NCBI RefSeq assembly: GCF_000379625.1
Contig: NZ_KB903218.1
Coordinates: 248,001-312,000 of the forward strand
Direction of reading: 5' to 3'
Origin: Actinomycetospora chiangmaiensis DSM 45062
GTDB lineage: Bacteria; Actinomycetota; Actinomycetes; Mycobacteriales; Pseudonocardiaceae
Length of the DNA: 64,000 bases
This document shows, one piece after another, positions 22,839-33,349 of this stretch (position 1 is the first letter of the stretch; each line of letters starts with the position of its first letter). Both the position numbers and the translations under genes were made by a program. Below the pieces are notes generated by a model, which was not told the origin of the DNA, made no database searches, and was given only the letters and a program-made list of their open reading frames with translations.

Positions 22839-24240
22839 CGCTGCGTGGGCATGAGCGCTTGCGCGTTGGTCTGCGCCGCGCTCATCGTCGTCCGCGGGTC
22901 GGCGCCCTGGTAGACCACGGTCTCGACCGCGCCCATCATCTCGTCCTGGATCCGCGAGTAGTCGTTGCCCGGCAGCGCCTGGGCGGGCTCCAGGCGGGCG
23001 AGCTGGGCCAGGTTCGGGGCGAGGAGCGGGTTGTTCCGCGCCCAGGTCTGCAGGTAGCGCGGGTCGTCGACGAGCCCGGTGCGCAGCGGCAGGTAACCGA
23101 TCTTCGAGGAGATCGCGGTGTAGGCGCGGTCGCTGGTGAGGAACTGCACGAGCTCCCAGGCGGCGCGCTGCTTGGCCGGGTCGTTCGACAGGACGAACAG
23201 CGCCGCCCCGGAGTTGGTCGGCACGGTCGGACGGCCGTCGAACGAGGGCATCGGCGCGGCGCGCAGGTCCCACTTGCCGGCCGCGCCCTTCTGGAAGGTG
23301 CCCTGCAGGGCGCTCGTCTCGAGCAGCATGCCCATGTCGCCGCGGGCGAACTGCGGGTAGGCCTGGGCCTGCGAGAGCTTCGGGCTCGCGCCGGAGTTGA
23401 CCAGGTCCTGCGCCATCGCCACCGCGCCGACGGCGCCCGGGTCGGCGAACGCGAGCTTCGTGCGGTCCGCGGAGAGCATGGCGCCGCCGTTGGACCGCAC
23501 GAGCGCCTGGTAGCACCAGTCGCCCGCGACCTGGGTGAGGCAGTCGACGTAGCTGCCGTCGCGGCCGGTGCGGGCCTTGATGGCCTGGGCGTCGGACTTC
23601 AGCTCGGCCCACGTCTGCGGCGGCCGGTTCGGGTCGAGCCCGGCGGCGGTGAAGAGCGAGGCGTTGTAGTAGAGCACCGGGGTGGAGAAGACGAACGGCA
23701 TGCCGTACGTCTTGCCGTCCAGGTTGCCCAGGGCCGCGGCCGTCGGGGCGTACGGGTGCTCCCCGCCGAACTGGGCGTCGACGGCGGGCTTGCCGACGAG
23801 GTCGTCGTAGGGCTTGGCGCCGAGGGCCTTCGCCGCGAAGTCGAGGTCGCCGAAGGTCAGCTGCGCGACGTCGGGCGGGTTGCCGGTGGCCAGCTGGGCC
23901 TGGACGCTCGGGACGGCGTTGGTGACGCCGTTGGGGCTGGTGCCCTGCGGCTTCTGCGCCTTGACGGTGATGTTCGGGTGCTCGCGGGAGAACTCGCCGA
24001 GCAGCTCGGTGAAGGTGTCGGTCCAGTTGCCCGCCTGCGAGAGGTTGTAGCTCTCGAAGGTGATGTCGACCTTCTGGTCCGGGGCCAGCTCCGGGGCGAA
24101 CGCGGTGCCGCCGGAGGTGGTGGGCGCCCCGATCCCGCAGGCGGTGAGCGAGACGGCGGCGGCGGCCAGGAGGCCGACGAGTCGGGCGACGCGGGCGGGT
24201 CGGGCGGGGCCCCGGCGGTGGGGCGGTGCGGACGGGCGGG

Positions 24241-24244
<4 letters not shown>
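22835..24244 (-). CDS. ABC sugar-binding lipoprotein (extracellular solute-binding protein family 1)
   Basis: 469 residues from a GTG that overlaps the ATPase stop. It has a basic N-terminus, a hydrophobic stretch (LVGLLAAAAVSL) and a lipobox LTAC with Cys at about 36, so it should be anchored to the outer face of the membrane. The mature part shows the family 1 pattern (ITVKAQKPQG..., GNPPDVAQL, YGMPFVFSTPVLYYNASLF, TWAELKSDAQ). It delivers the sugar-like ligand to the permease pair. The CLTQVAGDWC segment may form a disulfide. Confidence 0.92.
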
Positions 24245-25464
<1,220 letters not shown>

Positions 25465-25476
25465 GTCGGGTGTCTC

Positions 25477-26469
25477 CTACAGGTCGAGGACGAGGCGGGC
25501 GGAACGGGCGCGGGAGACGCACAGGAACATCGACGTGCCCGCCGTCCGCTCCTCGTCGGAGAGGATCGAGTCGCGGTGGTCGACGAGGCCCTCGAGCACC
25601 TCGGTCTCGCAGCTCGCGCAGGTGCCCTCGCGGCAGGAGGAGGGCACGTCGGCGCCCGCCCGGCTCACCGCGTCGAGCACGCTCTGTCCCTCGGCGACCT
25701 GCACCACCGCGCCCGTGGAACGCAGCAGCACCTCGAAGGGACCGTCGGCGGCCGCGTCGGTCTCGACCTCGCGGGGGGCGAAGCGCTCGACGTGCAGCGT
25801 CACGTGCGCCGGACAGGCGGCCTCGGCGGCGGCGAGCAGCCCCTCGGGCCCGCAGCAGGACACCGCGGTGCCCGGGGCGAGACCCGCGAGCAGTCCGGCG
25901 ACGTCGAGGAGCCCGTCGGCGTCGTCGTGGTGGGCCTGTCCGCCGAGCGCGGCGACCTCGGCGGCGAAGGGGGAGCGGGCGGCCGAGCGGGTGGCGTGCA
26001 GCAGCCGGTGGGGGACCCCGGCGGCCGCGAGCTCGCGGGCCATCGGCAGCAGCGGCGTGATGCCGATGCCGCCGCCCAGCAGCAGGTGCGCGGGGGCGTC
26101 GGGCAGCGCGAAGTTGTTGCGCGGATCGCCGACCTCGAGCACGGAGCCGACGTCGACCTCGTCGTGCAGGGCCACGGAGCCGCCGCGGCCGCCGGCGTCG
26201 CGCAGGACCCCGAGACGCCAGCGGCCCGCGTCGGCGGGGTCGCCGCACAGCGAGTACTGGCGGACCGTGGCGGCGTTGAGCACGACGTCGACGTGCGCCC
26301 CGGCCGACCACCCGGGCAGCGGCGCGCCGAGGGGGTCGACGAGGTCGAGGGCGACGACGTCGGCGCACTCGACGTGGCGGCGCGCGACGCGCAGCGGGCG
26401 GGTGGCGGCCGGGCCGACGGCCGGGACGGGCGGAGCGGCGGAGGGAGCGGCAGGGGCGGAGCGGGACAT
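25477..26469 (-). CDS. Phthalate-dioxygenase-reductase-type flavin/2Fe-2S oxidoreductase
   Basis: 330 residues. An FMN/FAD-binding beta-barrel with RQYSLCGDP, an NAD-binding domain opening with LLLGGGIGITPLLPMARELAA, and a C-terminal plant-type 2Fe-2S ferredoxin with CREGTCASC plus a distal FLC cysteine. This order (flavin, NAD, ferredoxin) matches class IA oxygenase reductases such as PDR/VanB. It passes electrons from NADH to an oxygenase. No Rieske oxygenase is nearby, so the P450s and diiron desaturases of the region are possible partners; that is inference. First gene of the importer operon. Confidence 0.9.
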   Translation of the reverse strand: MSRSAPAAPSAAPPVPAVGPAATRPLRVARRHVECADVVALDLVDPLGAPLPGWSAGAHVDVVLNAATVRQYSLCGDPADAGRWRLGVLRDAGGRGGSVALHDEVDVGSVLEVGDPRNNFALPDAPAHLLLGGGIGITPLLPMARELAAAGVPHRLLHATRSAARSPFAAEVAALGGQAHHDDADGLLDVAGLLAGLAPGTAVSCCGPEGLLAAAEAACPAHVTLHVERFAPREVETDAAADGPFEVLLRSTGAVVQVAEGQSVLDAVSRAGADVPSSCREGTCASCETEVLEGLVDHRDSILSDEERTAGTSMFLCVSRARSARLVLDL

Positions 26470-26542
26470 GGTCGACTCCGTCGGAGGAGGTGGAGACGGG
26501 GAGCGGTGCGCCGCGGGGCAGCCCTCGGCGGCGCGACCAACC

Positions 26543-26563
26543 CTGACAGTCGGTGCTGGTCAG
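26543..26563. promoter_or_regulatory. Possible operator in divergent intergenic region
   Basis: Inverted repeat CTGAC-N11-GTCAG between the reductase operon (start 26469) and the MFS gene (start about 26637). It is short and could be chance. No other element was recognised in this 167-bp gap. Confidence 0.25.
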
Positions 26564-26636
26564 GACGCCGATCAGCTCATCGGAAACGACGATCGAGGGG
26601 CCGGGTGGGGCAGATCGTTCGCCAGGCTCACCATCC

Positions 26637-27887
26637 GTGAGCTCCTCCGCCGCCCTCGCCCCGTCCCGTCCGGGGCCCCGTCTCTCGCGCGGCGGCGGGT
26701 TCGTCGCCGTCGGCCTCGTCCTCGGCCTGTTCTTCTTCGCCGCGGCGGCCCCCTCCGCGCTCTACGCCCTCTACCAGGCGCAGTGGCGGTTCTCGGTGAC
26801 CGTGCTGACCGAGGTGTTCGCCGTCTACGCGATCGCGTTGCTGGTCGCGCTGCTGACCACCGGCTCGCTGTCCGACGTGGTGGGACGCCGGCCCGTGCTG
26901 CTCGCCGCGATCGCCGCGCAGCTGGTGGCGATGGTGCTGTTCGCCACGGCCGACGGCGTGGGCTGGGTGTTCGCGGCCCGCGCGGTGCAGGGCCTCGCGA
27001 CGGGGCTCGCCACCAGCGCGCTGTCGGCGGCCCTGGTGGACCTCGCGCCGCCGGACCGGCCCTCGAGCGCGTCGGTGGTGACCACCGGCGGTCCGACCAC
27101 CGGGCAGGCCCTGGGGGCGGTCGGGGCCGGGGCGCTCGTGCAGTTCGCGCCCGCCCCCACGGTGCTCGTCTACCTGGTGCTGATCGTCGGGTTCCTCGCC
27201 TGCGCGGTCGCCGTGTGGTGCCTGCCCGAGCCCGTGGCGACGCGCCCGCTGCGGGCGGACGTGCTCGTGCCCCGCGTCGGCCTGCCCCGCGAGGCCCGGC
27301 CCGCGTTCCTCGCCGCCGCGCCCTGCGTCGTCGCCGTGTGGGCGCTCTCGGGGCTGCACCTCTCGCTCGGTCCGTCGCTCGCGGCGTCCCTGCTCGGTGC
27401 GCCGGACCGGCTGCTCAGCGCCCTCGTGGTCACGCTGCTCACCGGGTGCGGCGCCGTCGCGGCCGTCTCCGCCCGGGGCCGTGCGCCGCGCACGGTGCTG
27501 GTCGCCGCGTGCGTCTTCCTGCTCGCCGGGATGGCGCTGACGCTCCTCGGGATCGACCACGGGGCGGTCGCGGTGTTCTACGTGGGCACCGCGGTCGCCG
27601 GGGTGGGCTTCGGCCTGGGCCTGCTCGGCACGGTGACCACCGTGATGGGTGCGGCCCCCGCCACCGACCGCGGCCGGGTCGCGGCCGCGATGTTCGTGCT
27701 CGCGTATCTCTCCTTCGGGCTGCCGGCGGTCGCGGCGGGCGTCGCCTCCTCGCAGGTGGGGCTGCGGCCCACGGCGATGGTCTACGGCCTCGGGGTGGGC
27801 GTGCTCGCGCTCGTCGCGCTGGTGGCGACGCTGGCGCTGCGTCCCGCCCCCGTGTCCCGGCCGGGCACCACCGGCAGCCGTCGGTAG
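26637..27887 (+). CDS. MFS transporter
   Basis: 416 residues if begun at GTG 26637; an upstream GTG at 26553 would add 28 residues without recognisable features. About 11-12 hydrophobic segments. The MFS loop motif appears as LSDVVGRRPVLLAA after the second or third helix. It is the kind of drug/metabolite exporter often found with biosynthetic loci and is divergent from the ABC importer operon. Its 3' end overlaps the convergent P450 gene by 106 bp. Confidence 0.88.
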   Translation: MSSSAALAPSRPGPRLSRGGGFVAVGLVLGLFFFAAAAPSALYALYQAQWRFSVTVLTEVFAVYAIALLVALLTTGSLSDVVGRRPVLLAAIAAQLVAMVLFATADGVGWVFAARAVQGLATGLATSALSAALVDLAPPDRPSSASVVTTGGPTTGQALGAVGAGALVQFAPAPTVLVYLVLIVGFLACAVAVWCLPEPVATRPLRADVLVPRVGLPREARPAFLAAAPCVVAVWALSGLHLSLGPSLAASLLGAPDRLLSALVVTLLTGCGAVAAVSARGRAPRTVLVAACVFLLAGMALTLLGIDHGAVAVFYVGTAVAGVGFGLGLLGTVTTVMGAAPATDRGRVAAAMFVLAYLSFGLPAVAAGVASSQVGLRPTAMVYGLGVGVLALVALVATLALRPAPVSRPGTTGSRR

Positions 27888-29170
27888 CCCCGCACGATCC
27901 GCGTCGTCCGCATCTCCCGCGGCCCGGCGATCCGCAGCTCCGGGAAGCGGTCCAGCAGGGTCCGCAGGCCGATCTCGATCTCGGCGCGGGCCAGCGCGGA
28001 CCCCGCACAGTGGTGCGGTCCGACGGAGAAGGCGAGCTGGCGGCGGGCGTCGGGGCGGGTGACGTCGAAGCGGTGCGGGTCGGCGAACACCGTGGGGTCC
28101 CGGTTGGCGGCGATGAGGTCGACGGTGACGATCGTCCCCGCCGGGACGGCGACGCCCTCGACCTCGGTTTCGTGGCGCGCGCGCCGGGCCGCCCGGGTCA
28201 CGGGGCTCGCGCAGCGGAGGATCTCGTCGACGGCGCCCGCCCAGCGGTCGGGCCCGGCCGCCAGCAGTGCGCGCTGCTCGGGGTGGGCGAGCAGCAGCTC
28301 GGTGCCGCCCGCGAGGGCGTTGACCGAGGTCTCGAAGCCGGCCGCGATGACGAACACGGCGTTGGCCAGGAGCTCGTGCTCGCTCAGGCCGCCCGCATCG
28401 ACCTCGGCGGCCATCCGGGCCAGGAGTCCGTCGTCGGGGGCCTCGCCGCGGCGGATCGCGGCGACCCGGTCGGCGATCCAGGCATGGAGGTCGAGCAGGT
28501 CGCGCTCCGCCCGCCGGTGGTCGGACCGTCGCTGTCCGCGGTCGAGCGCGGCGGCGACGCTGTCGCCCCATCGCAGCAGGGTCCGCTCCGAGCCGGGCTC
28601 CAGGCCGAGGATCCGGCAGACGACCGCGAGCGGCAGCCGCGCGGTGTAGTGCTCGACCAGGTCCACGGACGCTCCGCCGACGGCCCGCTCCGCGAGTTCG
28701 TCGAGCAGCTGCGCGGCGAGGTCCGCGATCTCCGGGCGGAGCGCGGCGACGGCCCGGGCGCTGAAGGCGGGGGCCACGAGGCGCCGCAGCCGGTCGTGCT
28801 CGGGGCCGTCGACGACGAGCATCGACGGCGGCACGAGCGGCCCGTCGACGGGCGGCGGGCCGACCAGCCGCAGCGCCAGCCGCGCCGCGGCGGGCAGGGC
28901 GTCGCGCCGGCCCGCCACCTGCCCGAAGTCGGCGCCGGCGAGCACGCGGCGGGCCACGGCGTGGTGGACGGTGACGAGGGCGTCGGGATAGGCCGCGGGC
29001 CCGAAGGGTCGGTCCACGCGCATCCGGCGGTGGAACGCCGCCGGATCGTCCTGGGCGGCCGGGTCGCAGAAGAGTCGCGCGTCGGGGATCCCGGCACGGG
29101 CGCGACGGCGGACCGCGGCGAGCAGCAGCCCGTCGGTGCACGCCCACCGCACCGTGTGCCGCACGCTCAC
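27782..29170 (-). CDS. Cytochrome P450
   Basis: 462 residues from a GTG overlapping the FAD-oxidoreductase stop. Landmarks: I-helix FVIAAGFETS, ExxR in DEILRCASP, and heme loop FSVGPHHCAG with the ligand cysteine. The N-terminus (VRHTVRWACTDGLLLAAVRRRARAGIPDARLF) is strongly similar to that of the frameshifted P450 at 21071, so the two are paralogs. The last 30 or so residues run past the usual P450 end and are antisense to the MFS gene. It is the last gene of the nine-gene lipid operon. Confidence 0.9.
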   Translation of the reverse strand: MSVRHTVRWACTDGLLLAAVRRRARAGIPDARLFCDPAAQDDPAAFHRRMRVDRPFGPAAYPDALVTVHHAVARRVLAGADFGQVAGRRDALPAAARLALRLVGPPPVDGPLVPPSMLVVDGPEHDRLRRLVAPAFSARAVAALRPEIADLAAQLLDELAERAVGGASVDLVEHYTARLPLAVVCRILGLEPGSERTLLRWGDSVAAALDRGQRRSDHRRAERDLLDLHAWIADRVAAIRRGEAPDDGLLARMAAEVDAGGLSEHELLANAVFVIAAGFETSVNALAGGTELLLAHPEQRALLAAGPDRWAGAVDEILRCASPVTRAARRARHETEVEGVAVPAGTIVTVDLIAANRDPTVFADPHRFDVTRPDARRQLAFSVGPHHCAGSALARAEIEIGLRTLLDRFPELRIAGPREMRTTRIVRGYRRLPVVPGRDTGAGRSASVATSATSASTPTPRP

Positions 29171-30519
29171 CCGACGGCCACCACGGTCGCCGCGTCCGGG
29201 GTCACGTCGCGACGGCGGGCCGCGCCGGGCCGGAGGGCCCGCGCGAGGATGCCGGGGGCGAGCAGGGTCGCGGGGTCGTCGGCGAGGTTCGCCACCCGGA
29301 TCACCGTCCGGGCGACCACCGGGTCGCGGTGGGCGACCCGCTGGAGCCGGGCCACGTAGGCGTCGAGCGGGCGCGCGGCGAGGGGGCGGTGACCCCGGAC
29401 CTCGGGCAGGGCCAGGTCGGCGCGCGTCGCGGTGTCCCACGCGGCCGCGCTGACCGGGGCGGCCGCCCGGAAGTAGGCGCGGGGGTCCCGGGCGCCCGCG
29501 GCCCACGGCGCGAGCAGCGCCGCGTGCCGCGCCGCGGTCGACAGTCCCTGGGCGTAGAGCGGGTTGACGCTGCACAGGGCGTCGCCGAGCGCGACGAGTC
29601 CGGCGGGCGGGTCGGGCAACCGCTCGAAGCGTCGTCGTCGGGACCCGCGGAAGCGGTAGGGCACCGGGTCGGACAGGGGCTGCGACCGCGCGAGGATCGC
29701 GGCGACGTCGGGGGCGGGCAGCGTCGCCGCCCAGGCCTCGAACGCTGCCGGGTCGGTCGGCGGGTGGTCGCCGAGCATGCCGGCGAGCGTGACCAGCCAG
29801 CGTCCGCCCTCCACGGCCACGGCGCCCCCGCCCCGGAAGCGGGGCACCGTCGAGACCGTGACGCCGAACTCCGTCTCGTCGGGCGCGCGGCGGTAGAGCC
29901 GCGTGACGTAGCCGAGGTCGACGTCGACGACGTCCTCGGCGGGTGCGGTGTGCCCGAGGCGCGTCAGCCACGACGGCGCCCGGGAGCCGCGCCCGGAGGC
30001 GTCGACGACGAGGTCGGCCGCCAGGGACGACCCGCCGTCGCGATCGGCGACCGCGACCCCGGTGACGGCGCCGCCGACCGGGCCCAGCAGGCCGGTCACG
30101 GTCGTGCGGTCGCGGAGCACGACCCGGGGGTGGGCGAGCGTGCGGCGGCGCAGGGCGGCCTCGAGGAACGGGCGGGTGGCGAGCACCGAGCGCAGGCCGG
30201 TCCCGGTGGGGGCGAGCCGGCGGCCGTGCAGGTACCAGCGGGTGTCGCGCAGCGGCTCGGCGGTGGGGGCGCCGGCCGCGGTGAGCTCGGCGGTGATCCC
30301 GGGGTGGAGCTCCTCGAGGATCCGTCGCCCGCCGTCGAGCAGGCCGTGCAGGTGCGCCCCCTGGGCGACCCCGCGGCGGGGCGCGGCCGCGGCGGCGTCG
30401 CCTCCGGTGCCGGCGAGGTCGTCGCGTTCGACGACGACCACCTCCTCGGCGACGTCGGTGAGGACCCGGGCGGCGAGCAGCCCGGCGAAGCCGCCGCCGA
30501 CCACGACCGCGCGGCGCAT
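29167..30519 (-). CDS. FAD-dependent oxidoreductase (monooxygenase/reductase-like)
   Basis: 450 residues. N-terminal FAD-binding motif VVVGGGFAGLLAARVL followed by an acidic VVVERDDL end of strand 2, then VDASGRGSRAPSWL and ALGDALCSVNPLYAQGLSTAARHA, the second FAD contact (GD motif). It resembles flavoproteins grouped with tryptophan halogenases and geranylgeranyl reductases; no halogenase WxWxIP motif is seen. It probably oxidises or reduces the acyl product. A truncated paralog lies at 52290-52575. It ends in a four-base overlap with the P450. Confidence 0.85.
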   Translation of the reverse strand: MRRAVVVGGGFAGLLAARVLTDVAEEVVVVERDDLAGTGGDAAAAAPRRGVAQGAHLHGLLDGGRRILEELHPGITAELTAAGAPTAEPLRDTRWYLHGRRLAPTGTGLRSVLATRPFLEAALRRRTLAHPRVVLRDRTTVTGLLGPVGGAVTGVAVADRDGGSSLAADLVVDASGRGSRAPSWLTRLGHTAPAEDVVDVDLGYVTRLYRRAPDETEFGVTVSTVPRFRGGGAVAVEGGRWLVTLAGMLGDHPPTDPAAFEAWAATLPAPDVAAILARSQPLSDPVPYRFRGSRRRRFERLPDPPAGLVALGDALCSVNPLYAQGLSTAARHAALLAPWAAGARDPRAYFRAAAPVSAAAWDTATRADLALPEVRGHRPLAARPLDAYVARLQRVAHRDPVVARTVIRVANLADDPATLLAPGILARALRPGAARRRDVTPDAATVVAVG

Positions 30520-30977
30520 CAGACGCCCAGCAGCTCGGGCGCGGTCGCGATGCCGCGCAGCCGCTCCCGCGGGGTGGCGACGAGCTTGCGGGTCTGCAGG
30601 TCGAGCAGCCCCGTGAGCAGGGTGACCTCGGCCGCGAGGGCGCCGTCACCGCGCTCGATGCGCTGGGTGATCGTGGCGGTCTTGCGCTCGCCCCACGCGA
30701 AGACGCAGCCGATGACCACGTCGTCGCCGAAGCGCAGCTCGGTGCGGTAGTTGATCGTGATCTCGAGGATCACCGGCATGATCCCGGCGCCGAGCAGGTC
30801 GTTGACGGTGAGCCCGGCGGCGGCGAGGCACTCCCAGCGGGCGTGCTCGGCGTACTGCATGTACACGGTGCCGGCGACGTGGCCGAGCGCGTCGATCTCG
30901 TAGCCGCGCACGGTGAGGTGGGTGCGGTGGCCCATCTCGACGACGTCGGCGTGGGCGGCGGTGGCGGTGGCGGTCAT
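30519..30977 (-). CDS. Hotdog-fold acyl-ACP/CoA thioesterase (4HBT family)
   Basis: 152 residues. VRGYEIDALGHVAGTVYMQYAEHARWECL matches the 4HBT/FatA-like active region (Asp-x-x-Gly-His-Val). One hotdog domain fills the protein. The likely role is release of the finished acyl chain from the ACP of this operon, or CoA-ester hydrolysis. ATG overlaps the desaturase stop by four bases. Confidence 0.88.
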   Translation of the reverse strand: MTATATAAHADVVEMGHRTHLTVRGYEIDALGHVAGTVYMQYAEHARWECLAAAGLTVNDLLGAGIMPVILEITINYRTELRFGDDVVIGCVFAWGERKTATITQRIERGDGALAAEVTLLTGLLDLQTRKLVATPRERLRGIATAPELLGV

Positions 30978-31819
30978 GCGGGGCCTCCGGTCGGGGTGAG
31001 GGTGCGGCAGGAGTCGACGAACCGCACGAGCTCGTCGAGGCGGTCGGTCCGGGTGTCGACCGCGCGGTCGACGGCGCGGACGAGGTGGGCGTAGGCGTCG
31101 GTGTGGTCGTAGCGGGCGACGTCGGCGATCCGCAGCGCCCAGCGCCAGTAGCCGCCCATGTCCGCCAGCGGCATGCGGAAGTCGGCGACGACGTCGCGGA
31201 TCGGGGCGACGACGGCGTCGCCGTGGGCGCGCAGGTAGCGCCCGACGACGTCGGCGAAGAACGAGAAGTGCCGGGCCTCGTCGCGGGCGAGCAGCCCGAG
31301 CAGCGTCGCCAGCACCGGCTCGTCGACGAGGTCGCGCAGCTGCCGGTAGTAGATCTGGGTGGCCTTCTCCTGCACCAGCGCGTAGGTGAAGTACTGGACG
31401 GGGTGGGTGTAGTCGAGGCCGAACGGGTGGGCGCCCGGGCCGGCGAGCTCGGTGCGCAGCGCGTCGCGGTCGGCCAGGCCGGACTCCCACTGGTACCGGG
31501 CGAGCGCCCGGGCGTGGGTGTCCTCCTCGGCGGCCCAGCGGGCGGTGAAGTGGTACAGCTCCCGGTGGTGGGCGAAGACCGCGGGCCCGACGCTCGCGTC
31601 GACGGGGAAGTGGCGGTGGTAGACGTCGACGTAGCCGGGCAGGTGGTCCTCGATCATCGTCACGAACCGCACCGCCGAGCGCTGCCCCTCGGTGAGCCGG
31701 CCGGCGTCGGCGTGGGTCCAGTCGAGGTGGTCCGCGTCCCAGCGGCGCGCGGGCGGCTGCGCGGCGAGGAAGGTGTCCACCGCCGCGGCCATCTCGCCGG
31801 TGGGGATGAGTGTCGTCAT
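30974..31819 (-). CDS. Acyl-ACP desaturase (soluble ferritin-like diiron)
   Basis: 281 residues. Helical protein with the paired metal motifs EEDTHARAL and DEARHFSFF, the signature of fatty_acid_desaturase_2 (stearoyl-ACP delta-9 desaturase family, DesA1-like in actinobacteria). It introduces a cis double bond in ACP-bound chains. It sits next to a CFA-like methyltransferase and an ACP, as does the unrelated membrane desaturase in the first locus. Confidence 0.92.
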   Translation of the reverse strand: MTTLIPTGEMAAAVDTFLAAQPPARRWDADHLDWTHADAGRLTEGQRSAVRFVTMIEDHLPGYVDVYHRHFPVDASVGPAVFAHHRELYHFTARWAAEEDTHARALARYQWESGLADRDALRTELAGPGAHPFGLDYTHPVQYFTYALVQEKATQIYYRQLRDLVDEPVLATLLGLLARDEARHFSFFADVVGRYLRAHGDAVVAPIRDVVADFRMPLADMGGYWRWALRIADVARYDHTDAYAHLVRAVDRAVDTRTDRLDELVRFVDSCRTLTPTGGPA

Positions 31820-32652
31820 CGGCCGTTCCGCAGCGTCAGGCCGTAGTGCTTGGTGGTCAGGCCCCACCCGGCGTTGGCGATCTCGAGGTAGTGGGTGAGC
31901 CGGGCCGCCGCACCGGGGTCGAGCGCGTCGAGCTCGTCGGCGGCGGCCGCGACGTTCGCGATCCAGTCGTCGATGGTGCGGCGGTAGTGCTCGGTCAGGT
32001 CGTCGACCGCCTCGATCGCGAACCCGGTGTCCTCGGCCGCGGCCACGAGCTCGGACAGCGGCCGCAGCCGCCCGTTGCCGAACACCGTGTGCCGCACGAA
32101 CTCGGTGCCCGGCAGCGCGTCGCAGCGGGCGCGGACCGCGGCGTTGCGGAACCCGCTCTCCGAGAGGTAGAAGCGCGCTCCGCGGCGCAGCAGCCGGCGG
32201 GCGCGCCGGAGCACGGCGGGCAGGTCGGGCATGTGGACCACGGAGCCCAGCGCCGCGCCGGCGTCGAACGACCCGGGCCGACCCTCGAAGGCCTCGAACG
32301 TCCCGTGGTGCACGGTCACGCGGTCGGTGAGGCCCCGCGCCGCGGCCACCGCGAGCACGTGGTCGCGCTGCCGGGCGGCCGGGGTGACCCCGGTGACCAC
32401 GGCGCCGCGACCGGCCAGGTCGAGGGTCAGGGACCCCCAGCCGCACCCGACGTCGAGGACCCGGGGGTGCTCCCCGGCCAACGCCAGGCGGCCCGCGACG
32501 AAGTCGAGCTTCTGCCGCTGGGCCGTGGCGAGGTCGTCGTCGGGACGGAGGTAGAGCCCGGCGCTGTACTTGCGGGTCGGGTCGAGGAAACGCGCGAAGA
32601 TCTCCGGGTCCAGGTCGTAGTGCTGGTTGGTCGCGACGACGGGCGCGCTCAC
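31816..32652 (-). CDS. Cyclopropane-synthase-like SAM methyltransferase
   Basis: 278 residues. NQHYDLDPEIFARFLDPTRKYSAGLY is the CFA-synthase opening, and SAM motif I is VLDVGCGWGSL. Homologous to the protein at 14113 but distinct. The likely substrate is the unsaturated chain made by the desaturase encoded immediately downstream. ATG overlaps the ACP stop. Confidence 0.88.
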   Translation of the reverse strand: MSAPVVATNQHYDLDPEIFARFLDPTRKYSAGLYLRPDDDLATAQRQKLDFVAGRLALAGEHPRVLDVGCGWGSLTLDLAGRGAVVTGVTPAARQRDHVLAVAAARGLTDRVTVHHGTFEAFEGRPGSFDAGAALGSVVHMPDLPAVLRRARRLLRRGARFYLSESGFRNAAVRARCDALPGTEFVRHTVFGNGRLRPLSELVAAAEDTGFAIEAVDDLTEHYRRTIDDWIANVAAAADELDALDPGAAARLTHYLEIANAGWGLTTKHYGLTLRNGR

Positions 32653-32921
32653 GTCGGCTCCGGGAGCGCGGCGGTGACAACGCCGACGATCCCGTCGACG
32701 GTGCTCACCCCGAACACGTCGGAGTCCTCGAGCTCGACGTCGAAGCGCTGCTCGATGCGGGCGATGATCCGCAGGACCTTGATCGAGTCGGCGCCCTCGA
32801 CGGCACGCAGGTCGTCGTCGTCGCGCAACGCGTCGGGGGCGAGGCCCAGCTCGGCGGTGACGATGCCGCGCACGGCCTCGCGCAGGGTCGCCTCGGTGGT
32901 GGTGGTGAGGTCGGCGGTCAT
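32649..32921 (-). CDS. Acyl carrier protein
   Basis: 90 residues. One carrier domain with VEGADSIKVLRIIARIEQRF containing the phosphopantetheine serine. The N-terminal Thr-rich stretch is short. The probable chain carrier for the FAAL at 34158 and the desaturase, methyltransferase and oxidases of this operon. Four-base overlaps on both sides. Confidence 0.92.
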   Translation of the reverse strand: MTADLTTTTEATLREAVRGIVTAELGLAPDALRDDDDLRAVEGADSIKVLRIIARIEQRFDVELEDSDVFGVSTVDGIVGVVTAALPEPT

Positions 32922-33349
32922 CGGGGTCCTCCCGGGTCGGCGGTGGGCACGCGGTAGCCCGCGGTGGCGGTCGCGACGACGGCGCCGTCGGCGTCGAGGA
33001 CCTCCGCGCGGGCGGACAGGGTCGGGGGCTCGCCCGCGAGCGAGGCGCGGCAGCGGTAGCGGCCGCCGGTGGCGACGACCCCGACGTGGCGGGTGCGCAG
33101 GCTCGTCGTGACGACGGCGCGGCCGTGACGCAGGACGGCGAGGTTCCCCATCGTCTCGTCGCAGACCAGCGCGACGATCCCGCCGTGGACGACGCCCGGG
33201 TAGGACTCGTAGCGGCGGTCGACGTGCAGGTCGGTGACGAGGTCGTCGCCCTCGGCGCGGAAGTGCAGGCCGAGCCCGACCGGGTTGTCGGGGGCGCAGC
33301 CGAAGCAGGAGTGCCCGAGGGTGCCCTGCCACGGGAGTGCGACCGTCAC
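32918..33349 (-). CDS. PaaI-type hotdog thioesterase
   Basis: 143 residues, GTG at 33349. The region VDRRYESYPGVVHGGIVALVCDETMG has the HGG motif of PaaI-like thioesterases. The CFGCAPDNPVGLGLHF opening is the common actinobacterial N-terminus of this subfamily. It probably hydrolyses acyl thioesters in this operon or keeps its carrier clear. It is a second thioesterase besides the 4HBT protein at 30519. Confidence 0.88.
   Translation of the reverse strand: MTVALPWQGTLGHSCFGCAPDNPVGLGLHFRAEGDDLVTDLHVDRRYESYPGVVHGGIVALVCDETMGNLAVLRHGRAVVTTSLRTRHVGVVATGGRYRCRASLAGEPPTLSARAEVLDADGAVVATATAGYRVPTADPGGPR

Noticed and set aside
29167-30519. Flavin-dependent tryptophan halogenase
   Set aside because: The FAD motif is present but the halogenase WxWxIP motif is not.
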